From Desulfuromonadales bacterium (lineage in GTDB: Bacteria; Desulfobacterota; Desulfuromonadia; Geobacterales; Pseudopelobacteraceae), in assembly GCA_013349405.1 (NCBI GenBank), contig DUZS01000024.1, forward strand, positions 1 to 55,172: a DNA stretch of 55,172 nt. The letters are read 5' to 3'. Positions 42,641-51,587 of the stretch are shown piece by piece. Below the pieces are notes generated by a model. That model ran no database searches. It saw nothing but the letters and a program-made list of their open reading frames with translations, and was not told where the DNA came from. Numbering within the stretch: position 1 is the stretch's first letter; each line of letters opens with the position of its first letter. A program made the translations under genes and the position numbers.

Positions 42641-44995
42641 CTACGCATTGCCGGAATCAGCCTGCGCCTTTTCTTTAAGCGCCTTCAATATCCGTTCAGG
42701 GGTGAAAGGGGTGGTATACAGCCGGACTCCGACGGCATCGTAAAGAGCGTTGGCAATTGCCGCAAGGATGGCCGACACATACCCCTCACCCACCTCCTTG
42801 GTTCGATACGGCTGTCCCACCACGTAGCTCTCGGTGATAACGTCTATTGACTCGGAAAGGGCCATCTCCCCGATAGTGGGCATACGATACTCAAGCCAGC
42901 TCGGGTTGAGGGTGCGTCCGTTCTCCATCATGACCTCTTCAAGAAACGCATGGCCGAGGGCCATAGAGACCTGCCCGTCGATCTGTCCGTCAACATTGAG
43001 CGGATTGATGGGAAATCCGCAGTCATGGGCGGTCACCGCTCTCACGAGCCGTGCTTTGCCGGTTTCGATATCCACCTCGACTTCGGCAGCCTGGGCGTCA
43101 AAGGCATAGTTCTCCGTCCAGCGCCCCTTCGCCGTGGCAAGACTGGGATGGGTAGGCACATCACGCATGGTGCGCCAATGCCCTTCCCCTATAATCGGGT
43201 CGCCCCTCCGGCTCCTGACGCTTGCTTCATATATTTCGGCGTAGCTCATCCGCCGCTCCGGCGCACCGGTAACGCTGACCGCTTTTTCAGAAAGTACCAG
43301 CTGGCAGGTTTCCGTTTCCAGTTCCTGTGCGGCAATCTCCAGAATTTTATGCCGCACCGCCATGGCCGCTTCACGCGCGGCGTTGCCGGTCACATACGCG
43401 TTGCCGCTTATCCACACACCAATATCCACCGGCGTGGTTTCAGTATCAGCCGCCATGATGCTTATCTGGGAAATCGGCACCTGCAGCTCTTCGGCAACAA
43501 TCTGGGTGAGAATGGTCTCGGCACCCTGACCAATATCCAGCGAGCCTGTCAGGATGATGAGGGATCCATCATCGTTGAGCTTCACAATGACCGAAGAGCT
43601 GTTGGGATATATCAGTGAACCGCCAAAATAGGCGCTCACCCCGATGCCGACCCCCCGGCGCAAACTTCCCCCTTCAGCCGCTTTGTTACGGGAACTGCCG
43701 TACCGCTCGCGCAGGTTGATACGTTCGGCGGCTTTCTCAATACATTCCACCAGGCCGCAATTGTGAACGTTATCGCCATTGGGCAGTTGCTCGTCAGGCA
43801 GGCGCGCGTTTACCAGGCGGATCGCCACCGGATCCAGTCCGATTTCCTCGGCGATCATATCCATCTGGGACTCAATGGCGAAGCGCATCTGCGGGGCGCC
43901 ATGTCCTCTCTGCGGGCAGCGCACCGTGTTGTTGGTATATACGGCGAAACCTTCGTACGCCATATTGGGAATGCGGTAGGTCGCCATTGCAAAGCCCCAG
44001 GAGAGGAAGATCACGACCACGCCGCTGCCTTTATAGGCCCCGCAGTTGTTGATGGTGCGAATACGCTGCGCAACGATGGAGCCGTCTTTTTTCACCCCGG
44101 TTGTCAGCTCCACTATCAGCGGCTGACCATGCCGATAGGCGGCAAAAATCTCCTCACGGCTGACCACCACCTTCACGGGACGGCCGGTTTTCATGGAGAG
44201 CAGGGCGGCGCAGAATTCGTGAGAGAACAGATCTATCTTGCCGCCAAAAGCACCGCCTACATACGACTTGTGCACGCGAACCGCTGACAGGGGTAAGCCG
44301 AGGGTCTGCGCCAGCTTCTTTCTCTTGATGAAAGGCCCCATGCTCGATGTCCAGACGTTGAGCTTGCCATCCTCCCAGCTGGCGACAGTCGCTTGCGGCT
44401 CCAGATAACCATGGGTACGCAGATGGCTTTCAAAGCGGTCCGTACGGACATAATCCGATTCAGCCAGCCCCTGATCCACATCGCCCCACCCGGTTTCGGT
44501 CTTCCCGGCGATGTTCCTGAATGGCTCCGTAACCTTCGGGTGACTGGGGTGAACTTCGGGAGCGTCTGCTTTCATGGCCTCTTCGGGGTCGAAGACAGCC
44601 GGCAGTATTTCATATTCGACTTTGATCAGCTTCAATGCTGCTTCCGCGGTATGTTCATCAACAGCGGCAACGGCAGCAATTTCTTCTCCGACATGGCGCA
44701 CGACACCCACCGCCAACGGGTATTGATCAGCCGGATAGCGCGGTGTCTCCACAAAACCATGCTTTATTTTCAGAGTATCGTCTGCCGTCACCACGGCCTT
44801 GACGCCCGGCAGTTTCTGCGCCGCGGAGATGTCTATGCCGAGAATTCTCGCATGGGGGTGAGGGCTGCGCAGGATTCTGCAGACAAGGGTTCCGGGCGGC
44901 TGCACATCAACGGTAAACCTCGCCTTGCCGGTCACCTTGGCCGGGCCGTCAACGCGTGCTATTGGCTGGCCGACATATTTCAGGGGGTCTGACAT
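42641..44995 (-). CDS. Molybdopterin large subunit, 4-hydroxybenzoyl-CoA reductase-like (HcrA type)
   Basis: A 784-residue subunit of the xanthine dehydrogenase family. The N-terminal ald_xan_dh_C-type domain (about 20-130) is followed by molybdopterin-binding regions: SYVGGAFGGKIDLFSHEFC near 250, the RCPQRGHGAPQMRF block near 360 and GSLDIGQGAET near 475, with GEGYVSAILAAIANA containing the catalytic-site Glu near 741. It would hold the Mo cofactor and the substrate site. It overlaps the 2Fe-2S subunit gene by 16 bases. It is likely a CoA-ester reductase because the partner FAD subunit has the Hcr-specific cluster loop; other hydroxylases of this family remain possible. Confidence 0.83.
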   Translation of the reverse strand: MSDPLKYVGQPIARVDGPAKVTGKARFTVDVQPPGTLVCRILRSPHPHARILGIDISAAQKLPGVKAVVTADDTLKIKHGFVETPRYPADQYPLAVGVVRHVGEEIAAVAAVDEHTAEAALKLIKVEYEILPAVFDPEEAMKADAPEVHPSHPKVTEPFRNIAGKTETGWGDVDQGLAESDYVRTDRFESHLRTHGYLEPQATVASWEDGKLNVWTSSMGPFIKRKKLAQTLGLPLSAVRVHKSYVGGAFGGKIDLFSHEFCAALLSMKTGRPVKVVVSREEIFAAYRHGQPLIVELTTGVKKDGSIVAQRIRTINNCGAYKGSGVVVIFLSWGFAMATYRIPNMAYEGFAVYTNNTVRCPQRGHGAPQMRFAIESQMDMIAEEIGLDPVAIRLVNARLPDEQLPNGDNVHNCGLVECIEKAAERINLRERYGSSRNKAAEGGSLRRGVGIGVSAYFGGSLIYPNSSSVIVKLNDDGSLIILTGSLDIGQGAETILTQIVAEELQVPISQISIMAADTETTPVDIGVWISGNAYVTGNAAREAAMAVRHKILEIAAQELETETCQLVLSEKAVSVTGAPERRMSYAEIYEASVRSRRGDPIIGEGHWRTMRDVPTHPSLATAKGRWTENYAFDAQAAEVEVDIETGKARLVRAVTAHDCGFPINPLNVDGQIDGQVSMALGHAFLEEVMMENGRTLNPSWLEYRMPTIGEMALSESIDVITESYVVGQPYRTKEVGEGYVSAILAAIANALYDAVGVRLYTTPFTPERILKALKEKAQADSGNA

Positions 44996-45492
44996 GACGT
45001 GCCTCCCTTCAGCCGGGCAGCGATGGCTTCTGCGGCGCGGTTAACGGCCTCGACTATTTTGTTGTAACCGGTGCAGCGGCAGAGAACACCCTCAAGCGCT
45101 TTCTCTATTTCAGCAAAGGATGGGTGCGGCGTTTCGTTGAGAAGGGCTATTGTCGCCAGCACCATGCCGGGCGTACAGAAACCGCACTGGATGGCACCGG
45201 CATCGATGAAAGCCTGCTGCACCGGATTCAGCTCACCATTGCAGGCCACCCCTTCGATCGTCGTTATTTCCCGCCCCTGGCATTCGAACGCCAGGGTCAG
45301 GCATGAGAGAATCGGCCTGCCGTCTGCCAGAACCGTACAGGCACCGCACTCGCCGGTCCCGCACCCATCTTTGGTGCCGGTCAGGCCCAGTTGGCCCCGT
45401 AACACCTCAGAAAGAGTGGCTTCAGGGGCGATAGCCAGATCATGAGCGTCGCCGTTAATAAGAAGGTGTACCACTACCTTTATATGTTCCAC
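44980..45492 (-). CDS. [2Fe-2S] small subunit of the HcrABC-like reductase (HcrC type)
   Basis: A 170-residue iron-sulfur subunit. The plant-ferredoxin-type cluster is held by CGTGECGAC plus the Cys in LSC (about residues 44-64). The second cluster domain has CGFC and CRCTG (about 103-140). Both are complete. The best start is a GTG at 45492, seven bases behind AGGAG; a longer ATG start at 45525 would add 11 residues and touch the upstream gene's stop. The order medium, small, large subunit matches other molybdenum hydroxylase operons. Confidence 0.85.
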   Translation of the reverse strand: MEHIKVVVHLLINGDAHDLAIAPEATLSEVLRGQLGLTGTKDGCGTGECGACTVLADGRPILSCLTLAFECQGREITTIEGVACNGELNPVQQAFIDAGAIQCGFCTPGMVLATIALLNETPHPSFAEIEKALEGVLCRCTGYNKIVEAVNRAAEAIAARLKGGTSCQTP

Positions 45493-45524
45493 ATCACCAC
45501 TCCTGATTTGATTTGAAATTTGCA

Positions 45525-46532
45525 TTACACATCTGCCAGCGGGGCCGGGCCGGCAGCTTCAGTCAAGGCCCGCAGCACTTCAACCTCAAGGCAGTGGCGC
45601 AAGTGTGCCGCCTGATAGCCGTGATGGGCGATCGGCCGTATTTCTTGTGCAGCGGTCGCCGCAGCGGACCTTACGGTTTCACTGTTCGAGAGGTCCTGCC
45701 CCGGAAGACCGGCTTCGGCCGCTGCTGCTCGCACCGGTCCGCCGGCAACCGAGCCGACCGCAATGCGCGCGTCCCGGCACGTCCTGCCATCGTCAGCAAC
45801 CTGCAGCGCCACCGCCACGGAAAGCCCCGCAAATTCATACCCTTTTCGCCGGCTGAATTTTCTGAAGGAATGTCTGCCCGTGCCAAAAGCGGAAGGTACG
45901 ATGATTTCCGTGATGATCTCGGAAGGCAGAAGAGTCAGTGGACTGAGTGCGTCTCCCGTGTACAGCTCCGCGACAGGAAAGCGCCTCTGTTTTCCCGGAC
46001 CTCCGGTAACGCAAATGACAGTATCCAGGCTAAGAAGCGCCGGCGCCACGTCCGAAGCAAAGATGGCCCAGCATCTGTTTCCTTTGGGCGCAAAATAGCA
46101 AAGGTCTCCGCCAAGTTTGAAACATGGTTCCACAAACTGGAACGTGTGGCTCTGGTTGTAATACAGGCATCGGCACTCCAGGCAGAGGTTGCCTCCCAGC
46201 GTGGCAGCATTCCGTATCTGGCCTGAGGCGACGCATGTGGCAGCTTGAGAAACAAGCGGAGCGTGAGTGCGCACTATGGGTGAACGCGACAGATCGCCCA
46301 GTGACATCAAAGCGTCAATCCGTAAAGCGCCGTCTTCATCGAGGGCAGGTAAAAAGCGCGTAACTCCGCTCAGGCTGACAAGATACTCAGGTGTTGATAT
46401 TCGATACTTCATGCGCGGAAAAAGATCCGTGCCGCCGGCCACCAGAACCGCCGCTTTGCCAAATGTATCCAAAAGCCCGGCAGCCTCATCTCTGGAGCCG
46501 GGGCGCACATACGTGAATCGTGGAAGATGCAT
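45525..46532 (-). CDS. FAD medium subunit with 4Fe-4S loop, HcrB type
   Basis: A 335-residue FAD-binding subunit (VAGGTDLFPRM near 32-42, ATLGGNLCLECRC near 110). Between residues about 116 and 160 it has an insertion with four Cys-containing points: LECRCLYYNQ, EPCFK, LCYF and NRCWA. This matches the loop that carries the extra [4Fe-4S] cluster of 4-hydroxybenzoyl-CoA reductase beta subunits, which share the C-x-YYNQ element. Ordinary xanthine dehydrogenases lack it. The cluster is thought to run the electron flow in reverse, toward reductive dehydroxylation. ATG 46532 follows a GAGGAG site. First gene of the operon. Confidence 0.85.
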   Translation of the reverse strand: MHLPRFTYVRPGSRDEAAGLLDTFGKAAVLVAGGTDLFPRMKYRISTPEYLVSLSGVTRFLPALDEDGALRIDALMSLGDLSRSPIVRTHAPLVSQAATCVASGQIRNAATLGGNLCLECRCLYYNQSHTFQFVEPCFKLGGDLCYFAPKGNRCWAIFASDVAPALLSLDTVICVTGGPGKQRRFPVAELYTGDALSPLTLLPSEIITEIIVPSAFGTGRHSFRKFSRRKGYEFAGLSVAVALQVADDGRTCRDARIAVGSVAGGPVRAAAAEAGLPGQDLSNSETVRSAAATAAQEIRPIAHHGYQAAHLRHCLEVEVLRALTEAAGPAPLADV

Positions 46533-46549
46533 CACTCTCTCCTCTGTGT

Positions 46550-46599
46550 CGCGGTGTCAGCGGCCATTGTCCATTTTTTCATGAAACGATAACACCGCG
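46550..46599. promoter_or_regulatory. Inverted repeat upstream of the Hcr-like operon
   Basis: CGCGGTGT (46550-46557) and ACACCGCG (46592-46599) are perfect 8-base inverted arms 34 bases apart, just upstream of the first gene of the operon. They could be a two-half-site operator or the foot of a leader hairpin. Confidence 0.35.
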
Positions 46600-46829
46600 T
46601 TCTATTTTATGTCAACGCATTTCAGGCCATACTGCCCTGCATCATATTTGCAGTATTCTTACCATCGGACACGATCCAAAGGTATGTCGAGGGGGAGTTT
46701 GTCTCTATCGCCCCGCTTCCGGGAAAGCCTGGGACGCTTTTCGTTCAGCGGGGTGTTCAGGTCAAGGAGGGTGAGCCGCTTTTTGCGCCGGTCATCGGGA
46801 TTAAACGCTATCGGAGAACGCTGGATTGA
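46593..46829 (+). pseudogene. Remnant of an HlyD-family membrane fusion protein
   Basis: This open frame after a stop at 46590 has no obvious start. It encodes a hydrophobic segment (FQAILPCIIFAVFLPS) and then RYVEGEFVSIAPLPG, LFVQRGVQVKEGEPLFAP before a TGA at 46827. The transmembrane helix followed by the VEGEFV / RGVQVKEGEPLF wording is the N-terminal part of HlyD-type periplasmic adaptors, normally more than 300 residues. The start and the rest of the gene are missing, so it is a relic. Confidence 0.55.
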
Positions 46830-46834
46830 ACTTA

Positions 46835-47362
46835 TCAGCTATGTACTATCCCCAAACGCTCAGCGGCGTCGAGATAGACCTGCTGTGCCCCCTCGCTGAA
46901 CTGAACGAAGATAATTCGCTCCAGCTCAGGATATTCCCCGCGAGCAGCCACTGCTTCGGAGAGCGCAATAACAACCGACTCCCGCATCGGATAGCCATAA
47001 ACCCCTGAACTGATGGCGGGAAAGGCAATGCTCTGCAAACCATACTGATGCGCCACGGCAAAACAGCGGCGGTATGCGGATTTCAGCAGGCCCGGCTCCC
47101 CGTGGCTGCCGTCTTTCCAGACCGGTCCGACGGTATGGATAACATGTTTCGCCGGAAGATTGCCTCCGCCGGTAATTTTTGCATCCCCGGTCTCACACCC
47201 CATAAGAGCAGCGCACTCCTGCAGCAACCCCGGACCGGCAGCCCGATGGATGGCACCGTCAACGCCACCGCCGCCCAGCAGGGTGTTGTTTGCGGCGTTA
47301 ACAATAGCGTCTACTTCAAGTGTCGTGATGTCGGCCTGAATTATTTCGATGATTGCTGGCAT
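46835..47362 (-). CDS. Macrodomain protein (ADP-ribose-processing)
   Basis: A 175-residue protein that is a single macrodomain. [22 protein letters not shown] (in parts, DAIVNAANN and [12 protein letters not shown]) near 18-39 is the catalytic loop of the MacroD/YmdB class, and [15 protein letters not shown] near 118 is the second ADP-ribose loop. Such enzymes hydrolyse O-acetyl-ADP-ribose or remove ADP-ribose from proteins. ATG 47362 has TTGGAGGAG just upstream. It faces the S4 gene divergently. Confidence 0.88.
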   Translation of the reverse strand: MPAIIEIIQADITTLEVDAIVNAANNTLLGGGGVDGAIHRAAGPGLLQECAALMGCETGDAKITGGGNLPAKHVIHTVGPVWKDGSHGEPGLLKSAYRRCFAVAHQYGLQSIAFPAISSGVYGYPMRESVVIALSEAVAARGEYPELERIIFVQFSEGAQQVYLDAAERLGIVHS

Positions 47363-47434
47363 GGGCTCCTCCAATTTTTCCTTTGTTTCCGGATAACAGA
47401 TAGTGATACAAGCAACAACAGGAGTACATTATTT

Positions 47435-47638
47435 ATGCAGATAACGACACCATATATAAAACTGGACAGCTTTTTAAAAGCAGAAAATGCCGTATCTTCA
47501 GGTGGCGAGGCAAAGATGATGATTGCCGAAGGCTATATTACGGTAAATGGCGAGGTTGAGCTTCGCCGTGGCCGTAAATTGTATCCTGGCGACCTGGTTG
47601 TGTATGGAAAAAGAAAATTTACGATTGAGTCCGCATGA
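47435..47638 (+). CDS. Small S4-domain RNA-binding protein (YaaA/RlbA type)
   Basis: A 67-residue protein made of one S4 RNA-binding motif: IKLDSFLKAENAVSSGGEAK, MIAEGYITVNGEVELRRGRKL. This matches the short S4 proteins often found near dnaA or recF in other bacteria; here it stands alone. AGGAG at 47420-47424 is 10 bases from the ATG. A much longer open frame upstream overlaps the macrodomain gene and is not coding. Confidence 0.82.
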   Translation: MQITTPYIKLDSFLKAENAVSSGGEAKMMIAEGYITVNGEVELRRGRKLYPGDLVVYGKRKFTIESA

Positions 47639-47668
47639 ATTAAGTGCAGCCGCCACACGCAAATTAAT

Positions 47669-47698
47669 TTGACATATCACGCTGATTAAAATTAGAAT
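47669..47698 (+). promoter_or_regulatory. Sigma-70-type promoter of hemE
   Basis: A perfect -35 TTGACA (47669-47674), an 18-base spacer and TAGAAT (47693-47698) lie about 56 bases ahead of hemE. Confidence 0.75.
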
Positions 47699-47754
47699 GT
47701 CCCGCTTATCTGTGCAAATACCTGCGCTTTTGTGCGCTATTGAGGAGAGTTGTA

Positions 47755-48777
47755 ATGAATACGAGATTTCTTGATGCCTGTTGGGGTAAACCGGTCGACC
47801 GGACTCCTGTGTGGCTTATGCGTCAGGCCGGTCGCTATCTGCCCGAGTATATGGCGGTTCGCTCTAAATGTACCTTTCTTGAACTGTGTAAAACCCCGGA
47901 ACTGGCTGCTGAAGTCTCTATTCAGCCGGTTGATTATCTCGGAGTTGATGCCGCGATCATGTTCTCGGATATTCTGACTCCTGTTGAGCCGATGGGTATG
48001 AAGCTTGATTTTGTTCCCGGTCCGGTCTTTGAAAACCCGATCCGCAGTATGGCGGATGTTGAAAAGCTGCGCATTCCGCAGATGGAGCAGGATGTCCCGT
48101 ACGTACTTGAAACGATTAAAATACTGCGCCGGGAGCTGGCCGGAAAAGTGCCGCTGATCGGTTTTGGCGGAGCACCCTTTACGTTGGCCTGCTATATGGT
48201 CGAAGGGAAAGGCTCCAAGGATTTTGCCCAGATCAAGCGGATGATGTATGCCGCACCAGAAGTCTATACCGCACTGATGGAAAAAATTACCACCATGAGT
48301 ATGGAATATCTCAACGCCCAGATTGCTGCCGGAGCTCAATGTATCCAGATATTTGATACCTGGGGCGGCATTCTTTCTCCCGCCGATTATGAACGCTACG
48401 TGCTGCCTCACACCGTCAGGTTGATCAACGGGCTCAACCGTATGGAAACTCCGATTATCCACTTTGTCAAAGGCTCCGGTGCAATGCTGAATACGGTTAA
48501 GAAAGCGGGCGGGGACGTGATGGGTCTTGACTGGCACGTGAATCTTGGCGCTGCCCGGGATCTTATCGGACCACAGATGGCTGTTCAGGGCAATCTTGAT
48601 CCGACCGTATTATATGCAACACCGGAAATTATCGAGCGCGAAGTCAAGCGGGTGTTGGCTGAGAATGCCGATCGCCCCGGGCATATTTTTAACCTCGGCC
48701 ATGGCATCCTGCCAACGGTTCCCCCGGCACATGCCAAATTCATGGTTGAGTGTGTTCATCGTCTGTCGCAGAAATAG
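47755..48777 (+). CDS. hemE: Uroporphyrinogen decarboxylase
   Basis: A 340-residue enzyme that decarboxylates the four acetate side chains of uroporphyrinogen III to give coproporphyrinogen III. The N-terminal signature PVWLMRQAGRYLPEY is near 16-30, the substrate-aspartate region IMFSDIL near 71, GGAPFTLACYMVEG near 135, and the C-terminal GHGILP with the catalytic-region His near 320. GAGGAGAG precedes the ATG at ideal spacing. Heme demand of the multiheme cytochromes makes it a key gene here. It starts an apparent operon of four genes. Confidence 0.95.
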   Translation: MNTRFLDACWGKPVDRTPVWLMRQAGRYLPEYMAVRSKCTFLELCKTPELAAEVSIQPVDYLGVDAAIMFSDILTPVEPMGMKLDFVPGPVFENPIRSMADVEKLRIPQMEQDVPYVLETIKILRRELAGKVPLIGFGGAPFTLACYMVEGKGSKDFAQIKRMMYAAPEVYTALMEKITTMSMEYLNAQIAAGAQCIQIFDTWGGILSPADYERYVLPHTVRLINGLNRMETPIIHFVKGSGAMLNTVKKAGGDVMGLDWHVNLGAARDLIGPQMAVQGNLDPTVLYATPEIIEREVKRVLAENADRPGHIFNLGHGILPTVPPAHAKFMVECVHRLSQK

Positions 48778-48788
48778 CAGGGGTTGGC

Positions 48789-49142
48789 GTGTCAATTACA
48801 CTAAAAAATATCGTAATTTTTGTTACCGATCTTGCCAAAGCGAAAACGTTCTATGCGGACCTGCTCGGACTGCCGGTGGCGGGTCAGAGCGAGATGCTGA
48901 TAGAGTTCTTTCCCGGAGCGGTTTCAACATTGGGAGTTTCACTAGCCCTGCATGAAGATGCCCGCAGTCTGATCGGAAGACACACCGGCATCACGCTTAC
49001 AGTAGAGAATATTGGTGCGGTATGTGACGCACTGAAACATGGCGGAGCCCATTTTGTGGAGCCGCTGGAATCGAGCCCGTGGGGCAAGATGGCGGTGGTC
49101 CAGGACTTTGACGGCAACATGATTGCACTGGTGGACCGTTAG
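48789..49142 (+). CDS. VOC-superfamily (glyoxalase/dioxygenase-fold) protein
   Basis: A 117-residue protein of two paired beta-alpha-beta-beta-beta units: ITLKNIVIFVTDLAKAKTFY and, later, PWGKMAVVQDFDGNMIALV. The DFDGNMIAL end is typical of VOC proteins, where a Glu or similar residue binds metal; the normal metal His near the N-terminus is replaced by a Val/Phe segment, so metal binding is uncertain. The GTG at 48789 has AGGGG upstream and lies 11 bases behind hemE, so it is co-transcribed. Confidence 0.75.
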   Translation: MSITLKNIVIFVTDLAKAKTFYADLLGLPVAGQSEMLIEFFPGAVSTLGVSLALHEDARSLIGRHTGITLTVENIGAVCDALKHGGAHFVEPLESSPWGKMAVVQDFDGNMIALVDR

Positions 49143-49205
49143 GTGAGTATTCTTGCTGAGAGCCCCTGTTCAGGCGCTTTGTGCAAATCCCAGGAGTATC
49201 ATTGA

Positions 49206-49811
49206 TTGATGTATGGCCGCAGCCTTGTCATGGTTCTGCTGATATCTGTTCTGGGAATAACCTCTTCTGCCGTTTTTGCAGCGCCTCTTCCGCCGATGCG
49301 CCCATACGCCGGCATTGGTCTGTTGGTTTTTTACGCGGTTGACTCCCCCCGGAAACAAGATATGCAGTTACCGTTGTACGAGGAGCCGGGGCTTGCACGG
49401 ATTATGCTCCTGAACGACTCCTCCTTGCCGGGGAATGAACCGGTCTTTGGTCCGCAGGAAGGGGCACCGCTGATTGTTTCTGCCCGCAAGGGGGAGTGGT
49501 TGCGGGTTTTTTTCGATGATGCCGGACGAGAAGCCTGGATTAATCCTCAGAATAAAGGATCTTTTCTGTCGTGGGAGCAGTATTTGAAGCTGCATACCGC
49601 CCGGATGCTCCCCGCTCTGCAATCACAGTATTACCAGCTGCTTCAGCAGCCGAACGGAAAACAGCTCGCACTATTGACCCCCAGGCAGGTGTTCAAGGTA
49701 TTGAAGCTTGAAAATTCATGGGGGATGGTGTTGACAGACAAAGGCCAGCTTGGGTGGCTGCGCTGGCGTGACAGTGATGGTCGTCTGACGGTCGGTATGG
49801 GGAAAAATTAA
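49206..49811 (+). CDS. Secreted protein with SH3-like character
   Basis: A 201-residue exported protein. A signal peptide (1-25, VLLISVLGITSSAVFA) ends before APLPPM. The mature part has beta-rich SH3-like stretches (GEWLRVFFDDAGREAWI and SWGMVLTDKGQLGWLRW), like cell-wall or scaffold-binding modules. I name no family. The start could be the TTG at 49206 or the ATG at 49209; AGGAG at 49192-49196 fits the former better. It lies between the VOC gene and the aminotransferase, on the same strand. Confidence 0.6.
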   Translation: MMYGRSLVMVLLISVLGITSSAVFAAPLPPMRPYAGIGLLVFYAVDSPRKQDMQLPLYEEPGLARIMLLNDSSLPGNEPVFGPQEGAPLIVSARKGEWLRVFFDDAGREAWINPQNKGSFLSWEQYLKLHTARMLPALQSQYYQLLQQPNGKQLALLTPRQVFKVLKLENSWGMVLTDKGQLGWLRWRDSDGRLTVGMGKN

Positions 49812-49864
49812 GAATAATTACGGTTTTGTTGAGAATATCGATCTGTTTTTTAATGAGGTGAGTG

Positions 49865-51169
49865 ATGAGAATTGAACTGGTGCCACCGGGAACCGGCGAA
49901 CTGACGTATGAAATCAGAAATATTGTCAACGTCGCGGAAAAACTCCAGAAGCATGGTGTCAAAATCAACTGGGAAAACATCGGCGACCCGATTGTCAAGG
50001 GTGAGGTAATTCCCCTGTGGATGAAGGAAATCGTTGCCAAAGCGGTCATGGACAATCGTACCTGGGGGTACTGTCATACCCGTGGCGTCCTTGAAACACG
50101 CGAATTCATTTGTGAGACGACCAACAGCCGTGGTGGCGCCCAAATCACTCCTGACGACATTATTTTCTTTAACGGCCTGGGCGATGCCATTGCAAAAATT
50201 TACGGATGCCTCCGCCCGGAGGCGCGGGTGCTGATGCCGTCGCCTTCCTACACTACCCATACGCTTGGTGAAATAGGCCATGCGCATGCGGCACCCTCGC
50301 TCTTCCGTCTGAAGCCGGACAATAACTGGTATCCGGACATGGAGGACCTCCGCAATAATGTCCGCTACAATCCGAATATCTGCGCAATAATGCTGATCAA
50401 CCCGGATAATCCGACCGGCATGGTTTATACGAAGGAGCTGCTGGAGGAGATTGTTGCCGTAGCCCGTGAAAACGACCTGTTTATAATTTCCGATGAGGTC
50501 TACATCAACGTCGTGTACAACGGTAAAACCACTGTGCCGATCAGTGACGTTATCGGTGATGTACCTGCGCTGTCATTAAAAGGGATCTCCAAAGAATTCC
50601 CGTGGCCCGGTTCACGCTGCGGCTGGATCGAAGTGTACAACGGGCAGAAGGACGAACGCTTCCAGAAATATATCAATCTTATCCTTACCGGAAAAATGAA
50701 TGAGGTCTGCTCTACCACTCTCCCGCAGACGGTCATACCAGAAGTTGCCCGTCATCCGGAATATACGGCCTATCTGGCGCAACGGATTGCGAGCTATGAG
50801 AAGATGAGCAACATCACCTATGATTGTCTCAGCAAGGTTCCCGCGCTGCAGGTAAACCGGACCAATGGTGCTTTTTACATGGCTGTGGCCTTTAAGGATG
50901 GACTGTTGAACCATCGGCAGACGATTCAGATTTCCAACCCGGAAGTCAAAGGGCTTGTTGAGGGGCTGATAAACCAACCGGGAGTTTCACCTGATAAGCG
51001 CTTCGTCTACCAGATTCTGGCGTCTACCGGTATCTGCGTTGTGCCGCTTTCTTCGTTTTCTACACCGCTGCAGGGTTTTCGTGTGACGCTGCTGGAGAAA
51101 GATGAACATGAGTGCCGCCGCATATACAGCACCCTGGCGGAGAAGATCGGGGAGTATCTGAATTCCTGA
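49865..51169 (+). CDS. PLP-dependent class I/II aminotransferase
   Basis: A 434-residue fold-type I aminotransferase. The PLP-binding signature blocks are INPDNPTGMVYTKELL near 180, ISDEVYINVVY near 211, and SLKGISKEFPWPGSRCGWIEV near 240, where the Lys of SKEFPWPG is the Schiff-base residue. The substrate cannot be read with certainty, but the family includes alanine- and aspartate-type enzymes. GAGGTG at 49855-49860 is close to the ATG at 49865. It closes the hemE operon and is followed by a strong terminator. Confidence 0.85.
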   Translation: MRIELVPPGTGELTYEIRNIVNVAEKLQKHGVKINWENIGDPIVKGEVIPLWMKEIVAKAVMDNRTWGYCHTRGVLETREFICETTNSRGGAQITPDDIIFFNGLGDAIAKIYGCLRPEARVLMPSPSYTTHTLGEIGHAHAAPSLFRLKPDNNWYPDMEDLRNNVRYNPNICAIMLINPDNPTGMVYTKELLEEIVAVARENDLFIISDEVYINVVYNGKTTVPISDVIGDVPALSLKGISKEFPWPGSRCGWIEVYNGQKDERFQKYINLILTGKMNEVCSTTLPQTVIPEVARHPEYTAYLAQRIASYEKMSNITYDCLSKVPALQVNRTNGAFYMAVAFKDGLLNHRQTIQISNPEVKGLVEGLINQPGVSPDKRFVYQILASTGICVVPLSSFSTPLQGFRVTLLEKDEHECRRIYSTLAEKIGEYLNS

Positions 51170-51190
51170 AAAAGAGGCATAGAACGTGCG

Positions 51191-51225
51191 AAGGGGGAAA
51201 GGCGAAAGCCTTTCCCCCTTTTTTT
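51191..51225 (+). terminator. Terminator of the hemE operon
   Basis: A perfect 13-bp stem (AAGGGGGAAAGGC / GCCTTTCCCCCTT) closes a GAAA tetraloop and is followed by five further T residues. It lies between the aminotransferase and the convergent tatA. Confidence 0.9.
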
Positions 51226-51248
51226 CCGGGAGCCGCAGTAATAGATGG

Positions 51249-51425
51249 TCACTCTTTTTTATCGCTCGGTTTTATTTCTATCTCATCCTTGCCATCAGCA
51301 GCTTTTTTAAAGTTACGTATACTTTTACCAAGAGCTCCGCCGATTTCCGGAAGTTTTCCCGCTCCGAAAACGACCAGAACAATAACCAGTATGATGATCA
51401 TTTCCGGCATGCCAAAACCAAACAT
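51249..51425 (-). CDS. tatA: TatA, twin-arginine translocase subunit
   Basis: A 58-residue protein. The N-terminal membrane helix (about 6-22, [13 protein letters not shown]) is followed by the hinge [21 protein letters not shown], split as [10 protein letters not shown] and [11 protein letters not shown], and a charged tail. Size and motif order match TatA. The start at 51425 has GAGGGGGG upstream; longer open frames ahead of it are not supported. It is a single gene without tatB or tatC here; those must be elsewhere. Confidence 0.92.
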   Translation of the reverse strand: MFGFGMPEMIIILVIVLVVFGAGKLPEIGGALGKSIRNFKKAADGKDEIEIKPSDKKE

Positions 51426-51587
51426 TGTGCCCCCTCTGTTGCAAGTTTGTACTGTTAACGGTACTATCGCATTGCCGAACAAAAAAATCAAGTGCTGTTG
51501 CACTGGATTTATATCAACGCTCATTGACACCTTTGTTATCGCATGATACAAAGTATGCCAACTATTTCAGTAACATAAGGGTGGCAC

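Noticed and set aside
43763-44287. Long + strand frame opposite the molybdopterin subunit
   Set aside because: It is an antisense shadow of a well-supported GC-rich gene; its sequence is rich in His, Arg and Gly without motifs.
46520-46774. Frame beginning MEDASLSPL on the + strand
   Set aside because: It has low-complexity, non-protein-like sequence and is antisense to the start of the FAD subunit gene; the HlyD-like frame is a different one.
47048-47434. Upstream extension of the S4 protein frame
   Set aside because: It overlaps the macrodomain gene on the other strand, and the S4 motif begins at the ATG at 47435.
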